This document shows positions 1 through 8,450 of a stretch of DNA of 64,000 bases, one piece after another. The stretch is taken from contig NZ_KI911783.1 in NCBI RefSeq assembly GCF_000515415.1, positions 4,392,392 through 4,456,391 of the forward strand, in the 5' to 3' direction. The notes beneath the pieces are model-generated. The model searched no databases. It saw only the letters and a list, made by a program, of their open reading frames with translations, and was not told the DNA's origin. Every line of letters starts with the position of its first letter. Position 1 is the stretch's first letter. A program made the translations under genes and the position numbers. The DNA is from Bradyrhizobium sp. WSM1417. Its GTDB lineage: Bacteria; Pseudomonadota; Alphaproteobacteria; Rhizobiales; Xanthobacteraceae.

Positions 1-658
1 GCGCCGCCGGCACGCCGGAGAATTCGCTGGCGATGCCGCGGAAGGCCGCGAGTTGCTTGGCGTTCACCGGGTTGTTGAGCTGTTCGGCCGAAACCAGATG
101 GCTCATCACCAGCGTGATGCCGTGATCGCCGGCGTTGATGCGGGGGATGATGGCCTGTGCTTCCGCAAGCGTCAGGCCGAGCCGATTCATGCCGGTGTCG
201 ATGTGGATGGCGGCGCCACCGGTCCAGCCGGTGCGGCGGCAGAACACGTCCCACTCGGCAAGCTCGTTGAGATCGCCGATCACGGGGCGGCAGTTGATCT
301 GGGCGTAGTGCTCGCCCGTGTTCTGGAAATAGCCGCCGAGCACGTAGATCGCAGGCTCCGGCACCGCCGCGCGCACCTTGCGCGCTTCCTCGATGGTAGC
401 GACGAAGAAGGTTTTGCAGCCGGCCTTGTTCAGGGCACGCGCGACTTGCTCGGCGCCGCAGCCATAGGCGTCTGCCTTGATCACTGCCGAACATTCGGCC
501 GGCACCGCCGTCTTCTCGAGCTTGCGCCAATTGGCGATGATGGCGTCGAGGTCGACGGTGAGCACGCCGCCGAAGGTCGCGAGCGCGGCAGCCTGATTGG
601 CCTCCGCGGAGAGAAGGCCGGATTGCGGGATCATTTTCGGGTCGGACGCCATTGTCAT
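1..658 (-). CDS. alr: Alanine racemase, N-terminal 219 residues (runs off the window edge)
   Basis: This pyridoxal-phosphate enzyme interconverts L- and D-alanine in the cytoplasm and supplies D-alanine for peptidoglycan. The reading frame begins with ATG at 658 and stays open to position 2, giving 219 residues of a family that is usually 360-390 long. The PLP-binding motif VIKADAYGCG lies near residue 50, with the Schiff-base lysine inside it. Further on are the stretches HIDTGMNRLG and LVMSHL, typical of the TIM-barrel domain. A second ATG six bases downstream (652) is an alternative start. The gene follows dnaB on the same strand after 45 bases, so the two may be co-transcribed; no strong ribosome-binding site is visible. 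The C-terminal domain lies outside the window. Confidence 0.93.
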   Translation of the reverse strand, partial: MTMASDPKMIPQSGLLSAEANQAAALATFGGVLTVDLDAIIANWRKLEKTAVPAECSAVIKADAYGCGAEQVARALNKAGCKTFFVATIEEARKVRAAVPEPAIYVLGGYFQNTGEHYAQINCRPVIGDLNELAEWDVFCRRTGWTGGAAIHIDTGMNRLGLTLAEAQAIIPRINAGDHGITLVMSHLVSAEQLNNPVNAKQLAAFRGIASEFSGVPAA

Positions 659-703
659 GGCGCCGTTTTACGCAAGAGGCCGGTCAGGTTCAACCCAGGG
701 AAC

Positions 704-2212
704 TCAGTAGTCGCCGCCGCCGCGGTCCGGCACCTGGCTGTCCGGCGCGAGGTCGCCGAACCGTGTGATCGACGCTTCGAAGGCCACGTCGACGGTGCCG
801 GTCGGGCCGTGGCGCTGCTTGCCGATGATGACTTCGGCCTTGCCATGCGCAAGATCCATGTCCAGGCGCCATTTTTCGTGCTCGGGTGTACCCGGGCGCG
901 GCTCCTTGTTTCCGAGGTAATATTCCTCGCGGTAGACGAACAGCACGACGTCGGCGTCCTGCTCGATCGAGCCCGATTCGCGCAAATCCGAGAGCTGCGG
1001 CCGCTTGTCGTCACGGGATTCGACCTGGCGCGAGAGCTGCGAGAGCGCAATCACGGGCACGCTCAGTTCCTTGGCGAGCGCTTTCAGGCTGGTCGTGATC
1101 TCGGTGATTTCCTGCACGCGGTTTTCGCTGCGCTTGCCCGAACCCGACAAGAGCTGGATGTAATCGATGACGATGAGGTCGAGGCCCTTCTGCCGCTTCA
1201 GCCGGCGGGCGCGCGCCATCAGCTGCGCAATCGAGAGACCGCCCGTTTCGTCGACATAGAAGGGCAGCGACTGCAGCTCGATCGAGACCTCGCGGATCTT
1301 CTCGAAATCGGCCTCGGAGATGCCGCCGCGGCGGATCGACGAGGAGGGGATGCCGGTGCGCTCGGCCACGATACGTGTGGCGAGCTGGTCGGCCGACATT
1401 TCGCAGGAGAAGAAGCCGATGACGCCGCCATGGGCGGCCCTCATGGTGCCGTCGGCCTGGAGCTCTGGAACGTAGGCCCGGGCGACGTTGTAGGCGATGT
1501 TGGTTGCAAGCGAGGTCTTGCCCATGCCGGGGCGGCCGGCGACGATGATGAGGTCGGAGTGCTGCAATCCGCCCATCTTGGTGTCGAGGTCGCGCAGGCC
1601 GGTCGAGATGCCCGACAGCTTTCCGTCGCGCTGGAACGCTTTCGCGGCCAGATCGACCGCAAGCGTCAGCGCCTGCGAGAATTTCTGGAAGCCGCCGTCA
1701 TAGCGACCGGATTCGGCGAGTTCGTAGAGGCGGCGTTCGGCGTCCTCGATCTGCGCCCGTGGCGCGAAGTCAACAGGGGCGTCATAGGCGACATTGACCA
1801 TGTCCTCGCCGATGCCGATCAGGTCGCGTCGCAATGCCAGATCGTAGATGGTGCGCCCATAATCCTGGGCATTGATGATGGTGGTCGCTTCGGCGGCGAG
1901 GCGCGCCAGATATTGCCCGATGGTCATGCCGCCGATGTCGGTGTCGGCGGGCAGGAATGTCTTCAGCGTGACGGGCGTCGCGATCTTGCCCATCCGGATC
2001 AGGCTCGAGGCGGTCTCGAAGATGGTCTGGTGCAGCGGCTCGAAATAATGCTTCGGCTCCAGGAAGTCGGAAACGCGGTAAAACGCGTCATTGTTGACCA
2101 GGATCGCGCCCAGAAGGCTCTGTTCCGCTTCAATATTATGCGGCGCGCTTCGATAGGCGGGGGTTCCGGCTTCGGGCGCGAGTTTGAGAACGTTCGAATC
2201 AGTCAGGGCCAT
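704..2212 (-). CDS. dnaB: Replicative DNA helicase DnaB
   Basis: DnaB is the hexameric ATP-driven helicase that unwinds the replication fork. The 502 residues have the usual layout. The N-terminal DnaB domain starts around residue 23 (HNIEAEQSLLGAI), and the RecA-like C-terminal domain carries the Walker A motif AGRPGMGKTS at about 225-234. Later motifs include DLIVIDYIQLL (Walker B) and SQLSRQVESR. A small insertion (about residues 250-262) sits between the Walker A helix and the GFFSCEM strand. The start ATGGCCCTGACT matches the family length. The gene lies between the rplI operon and alr, all on the minus strand, which is the common alphaproteobacterial order. Confidence 0.97.
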   Translation of the reverse strand: MALTDSNVLKLAPEAGTPAYRSAPHNIEAEQSLLGAILVNNDAFYRVSDFLEPKHYFEPLHQTIFETASSLIRMGKIATPVTLKTFLPADTDIGGMTIGQYLARLAAEATTIINAQDYGRTIYDLALRRDLIGIGEDMVNVAYDAPVDFAPRAQIEDAERRLYELAESGRYDGGFQKFSQALTLAVDLAAKAFQRDGKLSGISTGLRDLDTKMGGLQHSDLIIVAGRPGMGKTSLATNIAYNVARAYVPELQADGTMRAAHGGVIGFFSCEMSADQLATRIVAERTGIPSSSIRRGGISEADFEKIREVSIELQSLPFYVDETGGLSIAQLMARARRLKRQKGLDLIVIDYIQLLSGSGKRSENRVQEITEITTSLKALAKELSVPVIALSQLSRQVESRDDKRPQLSDLRESGSIEQDADVVLFVYREEYYLGNKEPRPGTPEHEKWRLDMDLAHGKAEVIIGKQRHGPTGTVDVAFEASITRFGDLAPDSQVPDRGGGDY

Positions 2213-2501
2213 GGTCGAGCGATAGCAATTTTCTGGGGCGGATGCGGGGCCGGGATAAAGCGCCGCCTCAGACCAAAGCGGAAGCGAAAGCTGGCCGCTA
2301 TCAACCGATCATTAAAATGGTGGATGATTGGCCGCCGCAGCACGCGCCCCGCTTGACGGATTTTCGTAGAACCAGGTCGCCGCCTAAAGCGGCCGCTACC
2401 GTGCCGCGGAAAACGCCGGATGAAGTGAACCTGATGGGTCGGCGGGTCGACATATCGAGACGCGCGCGAATGATGCACGCTGGGCGCGCTTTCGGCTCGG
2501 T

Positions 2502-2621
2502 TCAGACCAGCAGGAGGTAAACCAGTGCAACCAGGGCCGCCCCGACGCCGGTAGCGATCAGGGCGTAATCGGTGCGGAGGTCGTCCTGCACGTCGAATGA
2601 GGTTTTGGTCTCGTTGCTCAT
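2502..2621 (-). CDS. Small single-pass membrane protein (39 aa), unknown function
   Basis: This short frame codes for 39 residues: a polar N-terminus of about 19 residues beginning MSNETKTSFDVQDDLRTDY, then one hydrophobic segment (ALIATGVGAALVALVYLLLV) running to the C-terminus. The sharp division between polar and hydrophobic halves looks selected rather than random. Codons are GC-rich in the third position, as in the neighbouring genes. It lies upstream of dnaB on the same strand. No clear Shine-Dalgarno sequence is visible, and I do not recognise the family. It could be a tail-anchored regulator or a chance frame. Confidence 0.45.
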   Translation of the reverse strand: MSNETKTSFDVQDDLRTDYALIATGVGAALVALVYLLLV

Positions 2622-2760
2622 GGCGACGGTCTAAGCCAGGGCCGACGAGACTTATGTGAAGCAGATCACATCTCCCCGGATTCTTTCGGGGGTACAGCCG
2701 GAACAGGTTAGCGGGGCGGGGGGTTGTCTCCCGATCTGCCACCAGGGAACGAGGCAAGCG

Positions 2761-2967
2761 ATGCGGCCAGAACGGCAGCCCCGGAATTGGCGAAGCGAAG
2801 CAGGCGGCCGACTTTGGCTGTCGGGGCTGATCGCGGCCATGGAGCACGCTGAGCGGCCGGAAGTGCGTCGGGAACCGGTCGCCCCCGAAATCCTGAAGGC
2901 ACTGCGGATGCAATTGGCCTTAACGGCCTCTTACCCGTCCGCTCCGGTTTCGACCCTGCGCCACTAG
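2761..2967 (+). CDS. Possible small protein (68 aa), unknown
   Basis: ATG at 2761 follows a purine-rich GGGAACGAGG element at a plausible distance and opens 68 codons. The product is basic at the N-terminus (MRPERQPRNWRSEAGG) and then amphipathic. It has no signal peptide, membrane segment or motif that I recognise. It fills the gap between the dnaB side and cfa. The alternative is that this interval is only the downstream region of cfa. Support is limited to the frame and the ribosome-binding site. Confidence 0.28.
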   Translation: MRPERQPRNWRSEAGGRLWLSGLIAAMEHAERPEVRREPVAPEILKALRMQLALTASYPSAPVSTLRH

Positions 2968-2970
2968 GAC

Positions 2971-4221
2971 TTATTCACCAGCCAGCTTCAGTCTCGGCGT
3001 GGCGCCGGCTTCGACAGCCCGCAGGCGGGCTTCTTCACGCGCGATGTAATTGCGCGTCATCGGCACTACGCCTTGACGCCGGGTGAGTTGGATCTGGAAG
3101 TTCATCATATCCTGCTTGCGGAACGTCATCTCGCTGGCTGCCAGATAAAATTCCCACATCAGCGCGAAGCGCTCGTCATACAGCTGCACGGCTTCTTCGC
3201 GTCGCGCCATGAAGCGCTCGCGCCATGCCTTCAGCGTTTCGGCGTAGTGCAGGCGCAGTATCTCGATGTCGCAGACCAGCAGGCCGGCGCGCTCGATGGC
3301 CGGCAGCACCTCCGAGAGGGCAGGGATGTAGCCGCCGGGAAATATGTATTTGGCGATCCAGGGATTGGTGGAGTCCGGGCCCTGCGAACGGCCGATCGAG
3401 TGCAGCAACATGACGCCGTCCTTGTCCAGAAGCTCGGCGCAGCGCTGGAAGTAGGTGTCGTAGAAGCGCGCGCCGACATGCTCCAACATGCCGACTGAGA
3501 CGATGCGGTCGAACGGGCCGGCGATGTCGCGATAGTCCTGAAGCAGGAATTTGGCCGATCTGGTCAGGCCCTTTTCGGCTGCGCGCGTATTGGCGATCTG
3601 CAACTGCTCGGTCGACAACGTGACGCCGGTGACGTCAGCACCTGCGATCTCGGCGAGATAGAGCCCAAGTCCGCCCCAGCCCGAGCCGATGTCGAGCACG
3701 CGCTGGCCGCTTTTGACGAGCAGCTTTGCGGCGATATGCCGTTTCTTGGCGAGCTGCGCATCGTCGAGCGTGCTCTCCGGCGTCTCGAAATAGGCGCAGC
3801 TGTATTGCTTGTCGGCGTCGAGGAAGAGCGAATAGAGCCTTGCATCGAGATCGTAATGGTGTGCGACGTTGCTGCGGGAGCGCGGGCGTGGATTGAACTG
3901 CTTCAGGTGCCGCACCAGATAGCGCAGGTGCCACCAGGGTTTCGCCCAGTGCGGCAATAGGTCGGGTTGATCGAGCAGGATCGCGAGGGCATCAGCTATG
4001 GTGCCGTGCTCGACGACGAACTCGCCGTCCATATAGGCCTCGCCAAGCCCGAGTTCGGGATTGACGAGGATCTTCCGCTCTGCGTCCGCGGTGACGAAGC
4101 GGACTGCGACCGGTTCGCCCGAGCCGTCGCCGACGGTGAACTTCGAGCCCTTCGCCGTGGTCACCGTCATCGACCCGCGGCGGATGAATTGAGACAGGAA
4201 TTGACGCAACAATCGGTCCAT
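2971..4221 (-). CDS. cfa: Cyclopropane-fatty-acyl-phospholipid synthase
   Basis: The enzyme transfers a methylene group from S-adenosylmethionine to the double bond of unsaturated acyl chains in membrane phospholipids, usually in stationary phase or under acid stress. From ATG at 4221 it is 416 residues, near the family norm. The SAM-binding motif VLDIGSGWGGLGLYLAE, the conserved QYSCAYFETP stretch and the SVGMLEHVG segment are present, as is the N-terminal lipid-contact region. I chose 4221 over an upstream ATG at 4275 because a GAGAGG element precedes it by about 10 bases and the extra 18 residues look non-native. It is a single gene reading away from the heme-motif gene at 4496. Confidence 0.93.
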   Translation of the reverse strand: MDRLLRQFLSQFIRRGSMTVTTAKGSKFTVGDGSGEPVAVRFVTADAERKILVNPELGLGEAYMDGEFVVEHGTIADALAILLDQPDLLPHWAKPWWHLRYLVRHLKQFNPRPRSRSNVAHHYDLDARLYSLFLDADKQYSCAYFETPESTLDDAQLAKKRHIAAKLLVKSGQRVLDIGSGWGGLGLYLAEIAGADVTGVTLSTEQLQIANTRAAEKGLTRSAKFLLQDYRDIAGPFDRIVSVGMLEHVGARFYDTYFQRCAELLDKDGVMLLHSIGRSQGPDSTNPWIAKYIFPGGYIPALSEVLPAIERAGLLVCDIEILRLHYAETLKAWRERFMARREEAVQLYDERFALMWEFYLAASEMTFRKQDMMNFQIQLTRRQGVVPMTRNYIAREEARLRAVEAGATPRLKLAGE

Positions 4222-4495
4222 CGGCACCCATCCTCTCGAGCGAACCCGAAGAGATGCGACTAACCCGGCATTCACACCCTACGCCCGGGCATCCCAGCGG
4301 TTCCTATGCGCTTGCATCTAGGGAGGTGCCTTGGCCCCGCTATTGCGCTGTGTTCAAAGCGGATATTCCAAAACCGCTTAATCACATCCTTGCGCGCGGA
4401 GGCTGCTTCCATTCGCGGCTCAATCGGATAAAAGGTGACCCGCCGCGGTGCCGCCTGCCGGCTGCACCTCTCGGAATTCAATGGAGATGATGGGA

Positions 4496-5494
4496 ATGTC
4501 GAGCCGAGCGCTCAGCCTCGCGATGATCTTGCTTCTGATCGGCTTCGGCGCGACCGATACCGTTCTCGCGCAGGCGACGAACCTCGAGGCCGGCAAGGCC
4601 CCATCCCAGCTTTTCGCGCAGACCTGCAATGCATGTCACAAGAGCCCGCGCGGACTGTTGAAGACGGTGGCGCCGGGCTCGCTGCCGGGCTTCCTGCGTC
4701 AGCATTACACGACCAGCCCCGACATGGCCGGCGTGCTCGCCTCCTACCTCGTCTCCAACGGAGCCACCGACACCCGCTACCAAGCCAAGGACGGCAAGGA
4801 CAAGAAGGACGGCGCCAAGGACAAGGACAAGGAAGCCAATACCAACCCCGCGCAGTCCCCTGAACGTCAGGGCCGCCGCCAACGTTCCCAAGAGCCCGCC
4901 AAGCCGGAAGGCGAAGCTGCCGCTCCCGCCGCCGAGGGCGCGCGTCAGAAGCGCGCCGCGCGGCCGGCCGAAGACGGAACGAAGGAAGGCGCGAAGCCCG
5001 AGGCTCAGACCGTACCCGAAGGCCGCAAGGGCAAGCGCGGGAAGCGCGGCAAGCCGGAGGGCGAAGAAGCGCCGAAGGTCGACGCCGCGACGCCGGCGGC
5101 AGACGACAAGAAGAGCGAGCCGAAGGTCGAGCCCAAGCCCGAGACCAAGCCCGAGACCGCGAAAGTGGACTCCGGCGAGCCCAAATCTGAAGGCGGCAAG
5201 CCGTCCGAGAAGCCCGCCGAGGCCAAGCCGGAAAGCGCCAAGGTCGAGCCGCGCGGCAGCGAGACTCCGGCGTCGCGGCCCGATCCGGTGCCGCAGGTGA
5301 CGCCGGCGGCACCGTCGGCCGCGAAGCCTGCCGAGCCAGCGGCGCCAAAGGCGGCGGAAGAGGCTGCTCCCAAGCCCGCAGCGAGGTCCGAGCCGCCAGC
5401 GAAGTTGCAGGAGCCCGCACGGCCAGCGACTGCTGCGGCCCCACCGGCGCCTGCCGAATCGTCGGGTCCGCCGGCGCCGCCGATTTCGCGATAA
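4496..5494 (+). CDS. Secreted heme-motif protein with long Lys/Pro/Glu/Ala-rich tail
   Basis: From ATG at 4496, preceded by GGAG nine bases upstream, the product is 332 residues. It begins with a signal peptide ending near VLAQ. The next ~75 residues carry one CNACH motif (CxxCH, covalent heme c attachment) in the segment LFAQTCNACHKSPRG, and a region typical of small periplasmic cytochrome-like proteins of this order. From about residue 95 the protein turns into a low-complexity tail of more than 200 residues rich in Lys, Glu, Pro and Ala, ending in a proline-rich stretch. Such a tail could bind cell wall or DNA, but that is inference. Two further in-frame ATGs (4481, 4487) are alternative starts. 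Whether heme is bound is untested; only one heme ligand is obvious. Confidence 0.75.
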   Translation: MSSRALSLAMILLLIGFGATDTVLAQATNLEAGKAPSQLFAQTCNACHKSPRGLLKTVAPGSLPGFLRQHYTTSPDMAGVLASYLVSNGATDTRYQAKDGKDKKDGAKDKDKEANTNPAQSPERQGRRQRSQEPAKPEGEAAAPAAEGARQKRAARPAEDGTKEGAKPEAQTVPEGRKGKRGKRGKPEGEEAPKVDAATPAADDKKSEPKVEPKPETKPETAKVDSGEPKSEGGKPSEKPAEAKPESAKVEPRGSETPASRPDPVPQVTPAAPSAAKPAEPAAPKAAEEAAPKPAARSEPPAKLQEPARPATAAAPPAPAESSGPPAPPISR

Positions 5495-5559
5495 GCGACC
5501 ACATTTACGGGCATGCCAAGGCCGCGCTCTGGCGCGGTCTTCGTCCTCTTGACCGCAAC

Positions 5560-5587
5560 TAGAGTGTTACTCTAGAGTGCCTCTCTA
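5560..5587. promoter_or_regulatory. Two overlapping palindromes, likely operator of the TetR gene
   Basis: Positions 5560-5574 read TAGAGTGTTACTCTA, a perfect inverted repeat with a 3-base centre. Positions 5573-5587 read TAGAGTGCCTCTCTA, a second inverted repeat (TAGAG/CTCTA). They share two bases and are phased 13 bp apart. They end nine bases before the ATG of the TetR-family gene, the usual place for an autoregulatory operator. Confidence 0.65.
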
Positions 5588-5596
5588 GGGGCGTTG

Positions 5597-6193
5597 ATGA
5601 CGGCTGGTGTGCGCGAGGATTTGTTGGCGGCGGGGCTTTTCGTCTTCGACCGCGTCGGCTTCGAAGCGGCCACGGTGGCAGCGATCCGCGCCCGCGCGCG
5701 CGCCTCCAATGGCAGCTTCTTCCACGTGTTCGGCTCGAAGAAGGAGCTGGCGGGTGCGCTGTTTCTGGAGGTGCTGCGGCACTATCACGCCGCGATGCTG
5801 GCAGCACTCGATCCTCTCCCCGATGCGGAGCAGGGCATCGACCGGCTGATCCGGGCCCATCTCGATTGGGTCGTCACCAGCCGGCGCGAGGCGCGCTATC
5901 TCTTCGAGATCTCGCGCAGTGAATGGGGCGAGAACGTTCGCGATGCCCAGCGCGCGCAGAATGCGCGCCTTGCCGAAGGCATCGAGCGTTGGCGCGCGCC
6001 GCTGGTCACGCGCGGCGAGCTCTTGCCGATGACGCCGGTGATGTTCGTCAGCCAGCTCATCGGTCCGGCGCAGATTTTTTGCCGCGCATTCCTGTCGGGA
6101 CGCGACCGCGCCGATCCACGCGCCGAAACCGACACGTTGATCGCCTGCGCCCGCCGCGCGCTACGGCCGCTCGATCGTATCAACGGGCAATAA
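5597..6193 (+). CDS. TetR/AcrR-family transcriptional regulator
   Basis: The protein has 198 residues from ATG at 5597; a TTG directly before it is less likely. The N-terminal helix-turn-helix region spans about residues 8-50 (AAGLFVFDRVGFEAATVAAI, then ASNGSFFHVFGSKKELAGAL), the standard TetR DNA-binding layout. The remaining residues form the ligand and dimer domain, whose ligand is unknown. The gene is followed after 11 bases by a PaaI-type thioesterase gene with its own AAGGAG site, so the pair is probably one operon, controlled by the palindromes just upstream. An acyl-CoA or aromatic-CoA ligand would fit the neighbour but is inference. Confidence 0.9.
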   Translation: MTAGVREDLLAAGLFVFDRVGFEAATVAAIRARARASNGSFFHVFGSKKELAGALFLEVLRHYHAAMLAALDPLPDAEQGIDRLIRAHLDWVVTSRREARYLFEISRSEWGENVRDAQRAQNARLAEGIERWRAPLVTRGELLPMTPVMFVSQLIGPAQIFCRAFLSGRDRADPRAETDTLIACARRALRPLDRINGQ

Positions 6194-6204
6194 GGAGACA
6201 CATC

Positions 6205-6672
6205 ATGCGACCCGAAGCAGATCCCGAATTCGGACCGATCGCCGAGCGCATCCACGCCAATGTCGGCCGGCAGGGCTTTATGAATCTGGTCGGCGCCGAG
6301 CTGTCCGAATTGTCGCGCGGCACCTGCACGATCGCGGTGGAACGCCGGCCGGAGCTGTTGCAACAGCACGGCTTCTTCCACGGTGGCGTCACCGCCTTCC
6401 TGGTCGACAACGCCACGACGATCGCAGCCGCGACCTCGCGCGGCCAGCCGGCGCTGACGGCCGAATACAAGCTCAATCTGTTGTCGCCGGCGGCCGGCGA
6501 GAAGCTGATCTGCCGGGCGAGGGTGATCAAGCCGGGGCGTCAGGTCTCCGTGGTCGCAGCCGACGTTTTCTGCGTCACCGACGGCGTCGAGAAGCATACG
6601 GCAACGGCGCTCGCGTCGATCGCGATGCTGGGCGAGGACGTTGCCGCCAAAACGAAAAACCCGGCCGCCTGA
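6205..6672 (+). CDS. PaaI-family (hotdog-fold) thioesterase
   Basis: From ATG at 6205, with AAGGAG eight bases upstream, the product is 155 residues, the usual length of a single hotdog domain. The signature QHGFFHGGVTAFLVDNA at about residues 52-68 carries the HGG turn and the acidic residue used by PaaI and YigI-like acyl-CoA thioesterases. These enzymes hydrolyse acyl-, phenylacetyl- or other CoA thioesters in the cytoplasm. The natural substrate cannot be read from the sequence. The gene is the second member of the operon with the TetR gene. Its last codons overlap the terminator hairpin of the convergent rplI operon. Confidence 0.88.
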   Translation: MRPEADPEFGPIAERIHANVGRQGFMNLVGAELSELSRGTCTIAVERRPELLQQHGFFHGGVTAFLVDNATTIAAATSRGQPALTAEYKLNLLSPAAGEKLICRARVIKPGRQVSVVAADVFCVTDGVEKHTATALASIAMLGEDVAAKTKNPAA

Positions 6673-6682
6673 GGCGACCGGG
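6648..6682 (-). terminator. Rho-independent terminator of the rpsF-rplI operon
   Basis: On the minus strand the segment 6682-6660 forms a stem, CCCGG(T)CGCC closed by a TCA loop and its complement (one mismatch). It is followed by GTTTTTCGTTTT. It lies 29 bases beyond the rplI stop codon and inside the last codons of the opposing thioesterase gene. Confidence 0.75.
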
Positions 6683-6710
6683 CTTCGAAAGCCTTGCGCG
6701 AATGCGAGGC

Positions 6711-7316
6711 TTACTTCTCGGTCTCTTCCGCAGCCGGCGCCGGCTCGGCGTCATCCTGCAGGGCTTCCGGGTCGAAGAACTCGCCGGCGGCGGCGATCGC
6801 TTCGGCAGCAGCATCCCGATCTTCGTTCCGGCTCGAGATGTCCTCGCCGCGGTTGATGCGCTCGGCCTCGTCCTGGCTGCGCGCCACGGTGACACTGATC
6901 TCGACCTCGACCTCGGGGTGGATGGCGACCGTGATGGTGTGCTTGCCGATGGTCTTGATCGGCGCGTCGAGCTGAACCTGCGGGCGCGACAGCGAAACAC
7001 CGTCGGCTTCGAACGCCACGACGATGTCGCGCACGTTGACCGAGCCGAACAGTTGGCCGGCTTCCGAAGCCTGACGGATCACGATGATGTTCTTGCCCTG
7101 GATCTTCTCGGCGACCTTTGACGCCTCGCCCTTGGACTCAAGGTTGCGAGCCTCGAGCTCGGCCTTCATGCCGTCGTACTTGGCACGGTTGTCGGCGGTG
7201 GCGCGCAGCGCCTTGCCTCGCTTGAGCAGGAAATTGCGGGCATAACCGTCGCGAACCTTCACGACTTCGCCCATGTGACCGAGCTTGTTGACGCGTTCCA
7301 GCAAAATGACTTCCAT
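6711..7316 (-). CDS. rplI: 50S ribosomal protein L9
   Basis: L9 binds 23S rRNA at the base of the L1 stalk. The 201-residue product begins [20 protein letters not shown] and continues with [17 protein letters not shown], the L9 signature. The N-domain, the connecting helix (about 40-75) and the C-domain (about 80-150) are all present. The final ~40 residues form an acidic Glu/Ala/Asp-rich extension beyond the length of E. coli L9 (149), as commonly seen in this order. ATG at 7316 follows AAGGAGAAC. It is the last gene of rpsF-rpsR-DUF2232-rplI. Confidence 0.97.
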   Translation of the reverse strand: MEVILLERVNKLGHMGEVVKVRDGYARNFLLKRGKALRATADNRAKYDGMKAELEARNLESKGEASKVAEKIQGKNIIVIRQASEAGQLFGSVNVRDIVVAFEADGVSLSRPQVQLDAPIKTIGKHTITVAIHPEVEVEISVTVARSQDEAERINRGEDISSRNEDRDAAAEAIAAAGEFFDPEALQDDAEPAPAAEETEK

Positions 7317-7379
7317 ATTCGTTCTCCTTTGATGTGTTGAGTGAGGTGGAATTTCGAACTTGAACTTTCGGATTTGAAC

Positions 7380-8357
7380 TCAAGAGGTCGGCAGTGGCGG
7401 TGGCTGGCGCGTACGAAGGAAGCGTTCGCGGAGGCCGAACACGGCATCGGCAAGGCCGAGGATCACCATCGCGATGACAGGCCATCCGAACACGACCACG
7501 ACGGCGTAGGTCGAGCCGAGCCAGAAGGTGCGGCTCTTTAGCGCCAGCGTCAGCGTATGCAGCACGGCAAAGCCGGTCAGCGCGTATCCCATCATCAACG
7601 CAGCCGTCGCGATTTGCGCCACGATCGCAAGCAGTCCGCCGGTGAAGCAGAAGGCGAGCGCGATGCAGAGCGCCACGAGCGTCATCGGCGGCAGCTCCGC
7701 CGTCATCAGGTCCGGCCAGGGGCGCCGCAGGCGGCCCGACGTCGCCGTCACCTTGGTGCTGAGCCAGAGGTTGAGGGTCAGCGTCATCATCGCGACGATG
7801 GTGGCACCGGCCGGCAAGATCCGCACCAGTGCGCCGACGAATTGGTCGGTCTCGCCGGAGCTCTGCGGGTCGGCGGCGCGGAGGAGGCGCATCAAGCCAC
7901 GGCGCAGCGTGCCGGTGATGGTCTCGGCGTCGGTGCCGATCGTGAGCAGGGCGGCGATCGTGGTCAGCGTGGCGAAGCCCGCGATCCACAGCAGGATGCG
8001 GCCGATCGGATACCATTCGAGCGCAGGCTCAGTGGGCGGCTCGGCGGCGGCCTGCGGCGCGGCGGGTCCGACCTGCCGGCTGAGCAGGACGAGATGGCCG
8101 AGCCACCAGGCCGGCAATGCGACGGTGACGGCGAAGGCAATGCAGTAGGGCAGGCCGAACAGCGCGCCGAGGCCAACCGCGGCGGCGATGCCGCCGAGGC
8201 TTGCGCAAAGCGGTCCCCAGCCGATCGAAGCGACCATCAGCGGCAGCGGTGCGAGATAGAACAGGACGAGCGAGATCAGCGCGCCCGAAGCGATCGAGGC
8301 GAACATCAGGGCCGACGCAGCGCCGGCGATCAGGGCTATCAGTCCAAAGGCCATCAT
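7380..8357 (-). CDS. DUF2232 multi-pass inner-membrane protein
   Basis: From ATG at 8357 the product is 325 residues with about eight hydrophobic segments, starting with MMAFGLIALIAGAASALMFASI. The segments are separated by short charged loops, and a longer Pro/Ala-rich loop lies near residue 100-115. This matches the DUF2232 (YybS-like) family, which sits between rpsR and rplI in many alphaproteobacteria; its function is unknown. Its position in the ribosomal operon implies co-expression with S6, S18 and L9. The start was chosen because GGGAG lies about 11 bases upstream and a membrane helix begins at once. A start at 8402 would add 15 polar residues. Confidence 0.85.
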   Translation of the reverse strand: MMAFGLIALIAGAASALMFASIASGALISLVLFYLAPLPLMVASIGWGPLCASLGGIAAAVGLGALFGLPYCIAFAVTVALPAWWLGHLVLLSRQVGPAAPQAAAEPPTEPALEWYPIGRILLWIAGFATLTTIAALLTIGTDAETITGTLRRGLMRLLRAADPQSSGETDQFVGALVRILPAGATIVAMMTLTLNLWLSTKVTATSGRLRRPWPDLMTAELPPMTLVALCIALAFCFTGGLLAIVAQIATAALMMGYALTGFAVLHTLTLALKSRTFWLGSTYAVVVVFGWPVIAMVILGLADAVFGLRERFLRTRQPPPLPTS

Positions 8358-8450
8358 CAGCTGTCCCGCTCCCTTCGAGCGGTTAGAGGCATCTCGCCCC
8401 AACCATCGGCGACCGGACGACCCGGAAGCCTTATGAGAAACTAGGTGATA

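Noticed and set aside
53..2356. 767-codon frame opposite alr and dnaB
   Set aside because: It is antisense to two clearly recognised genes. Long antisense frames are expected at this GC content, and the translation has no domain.
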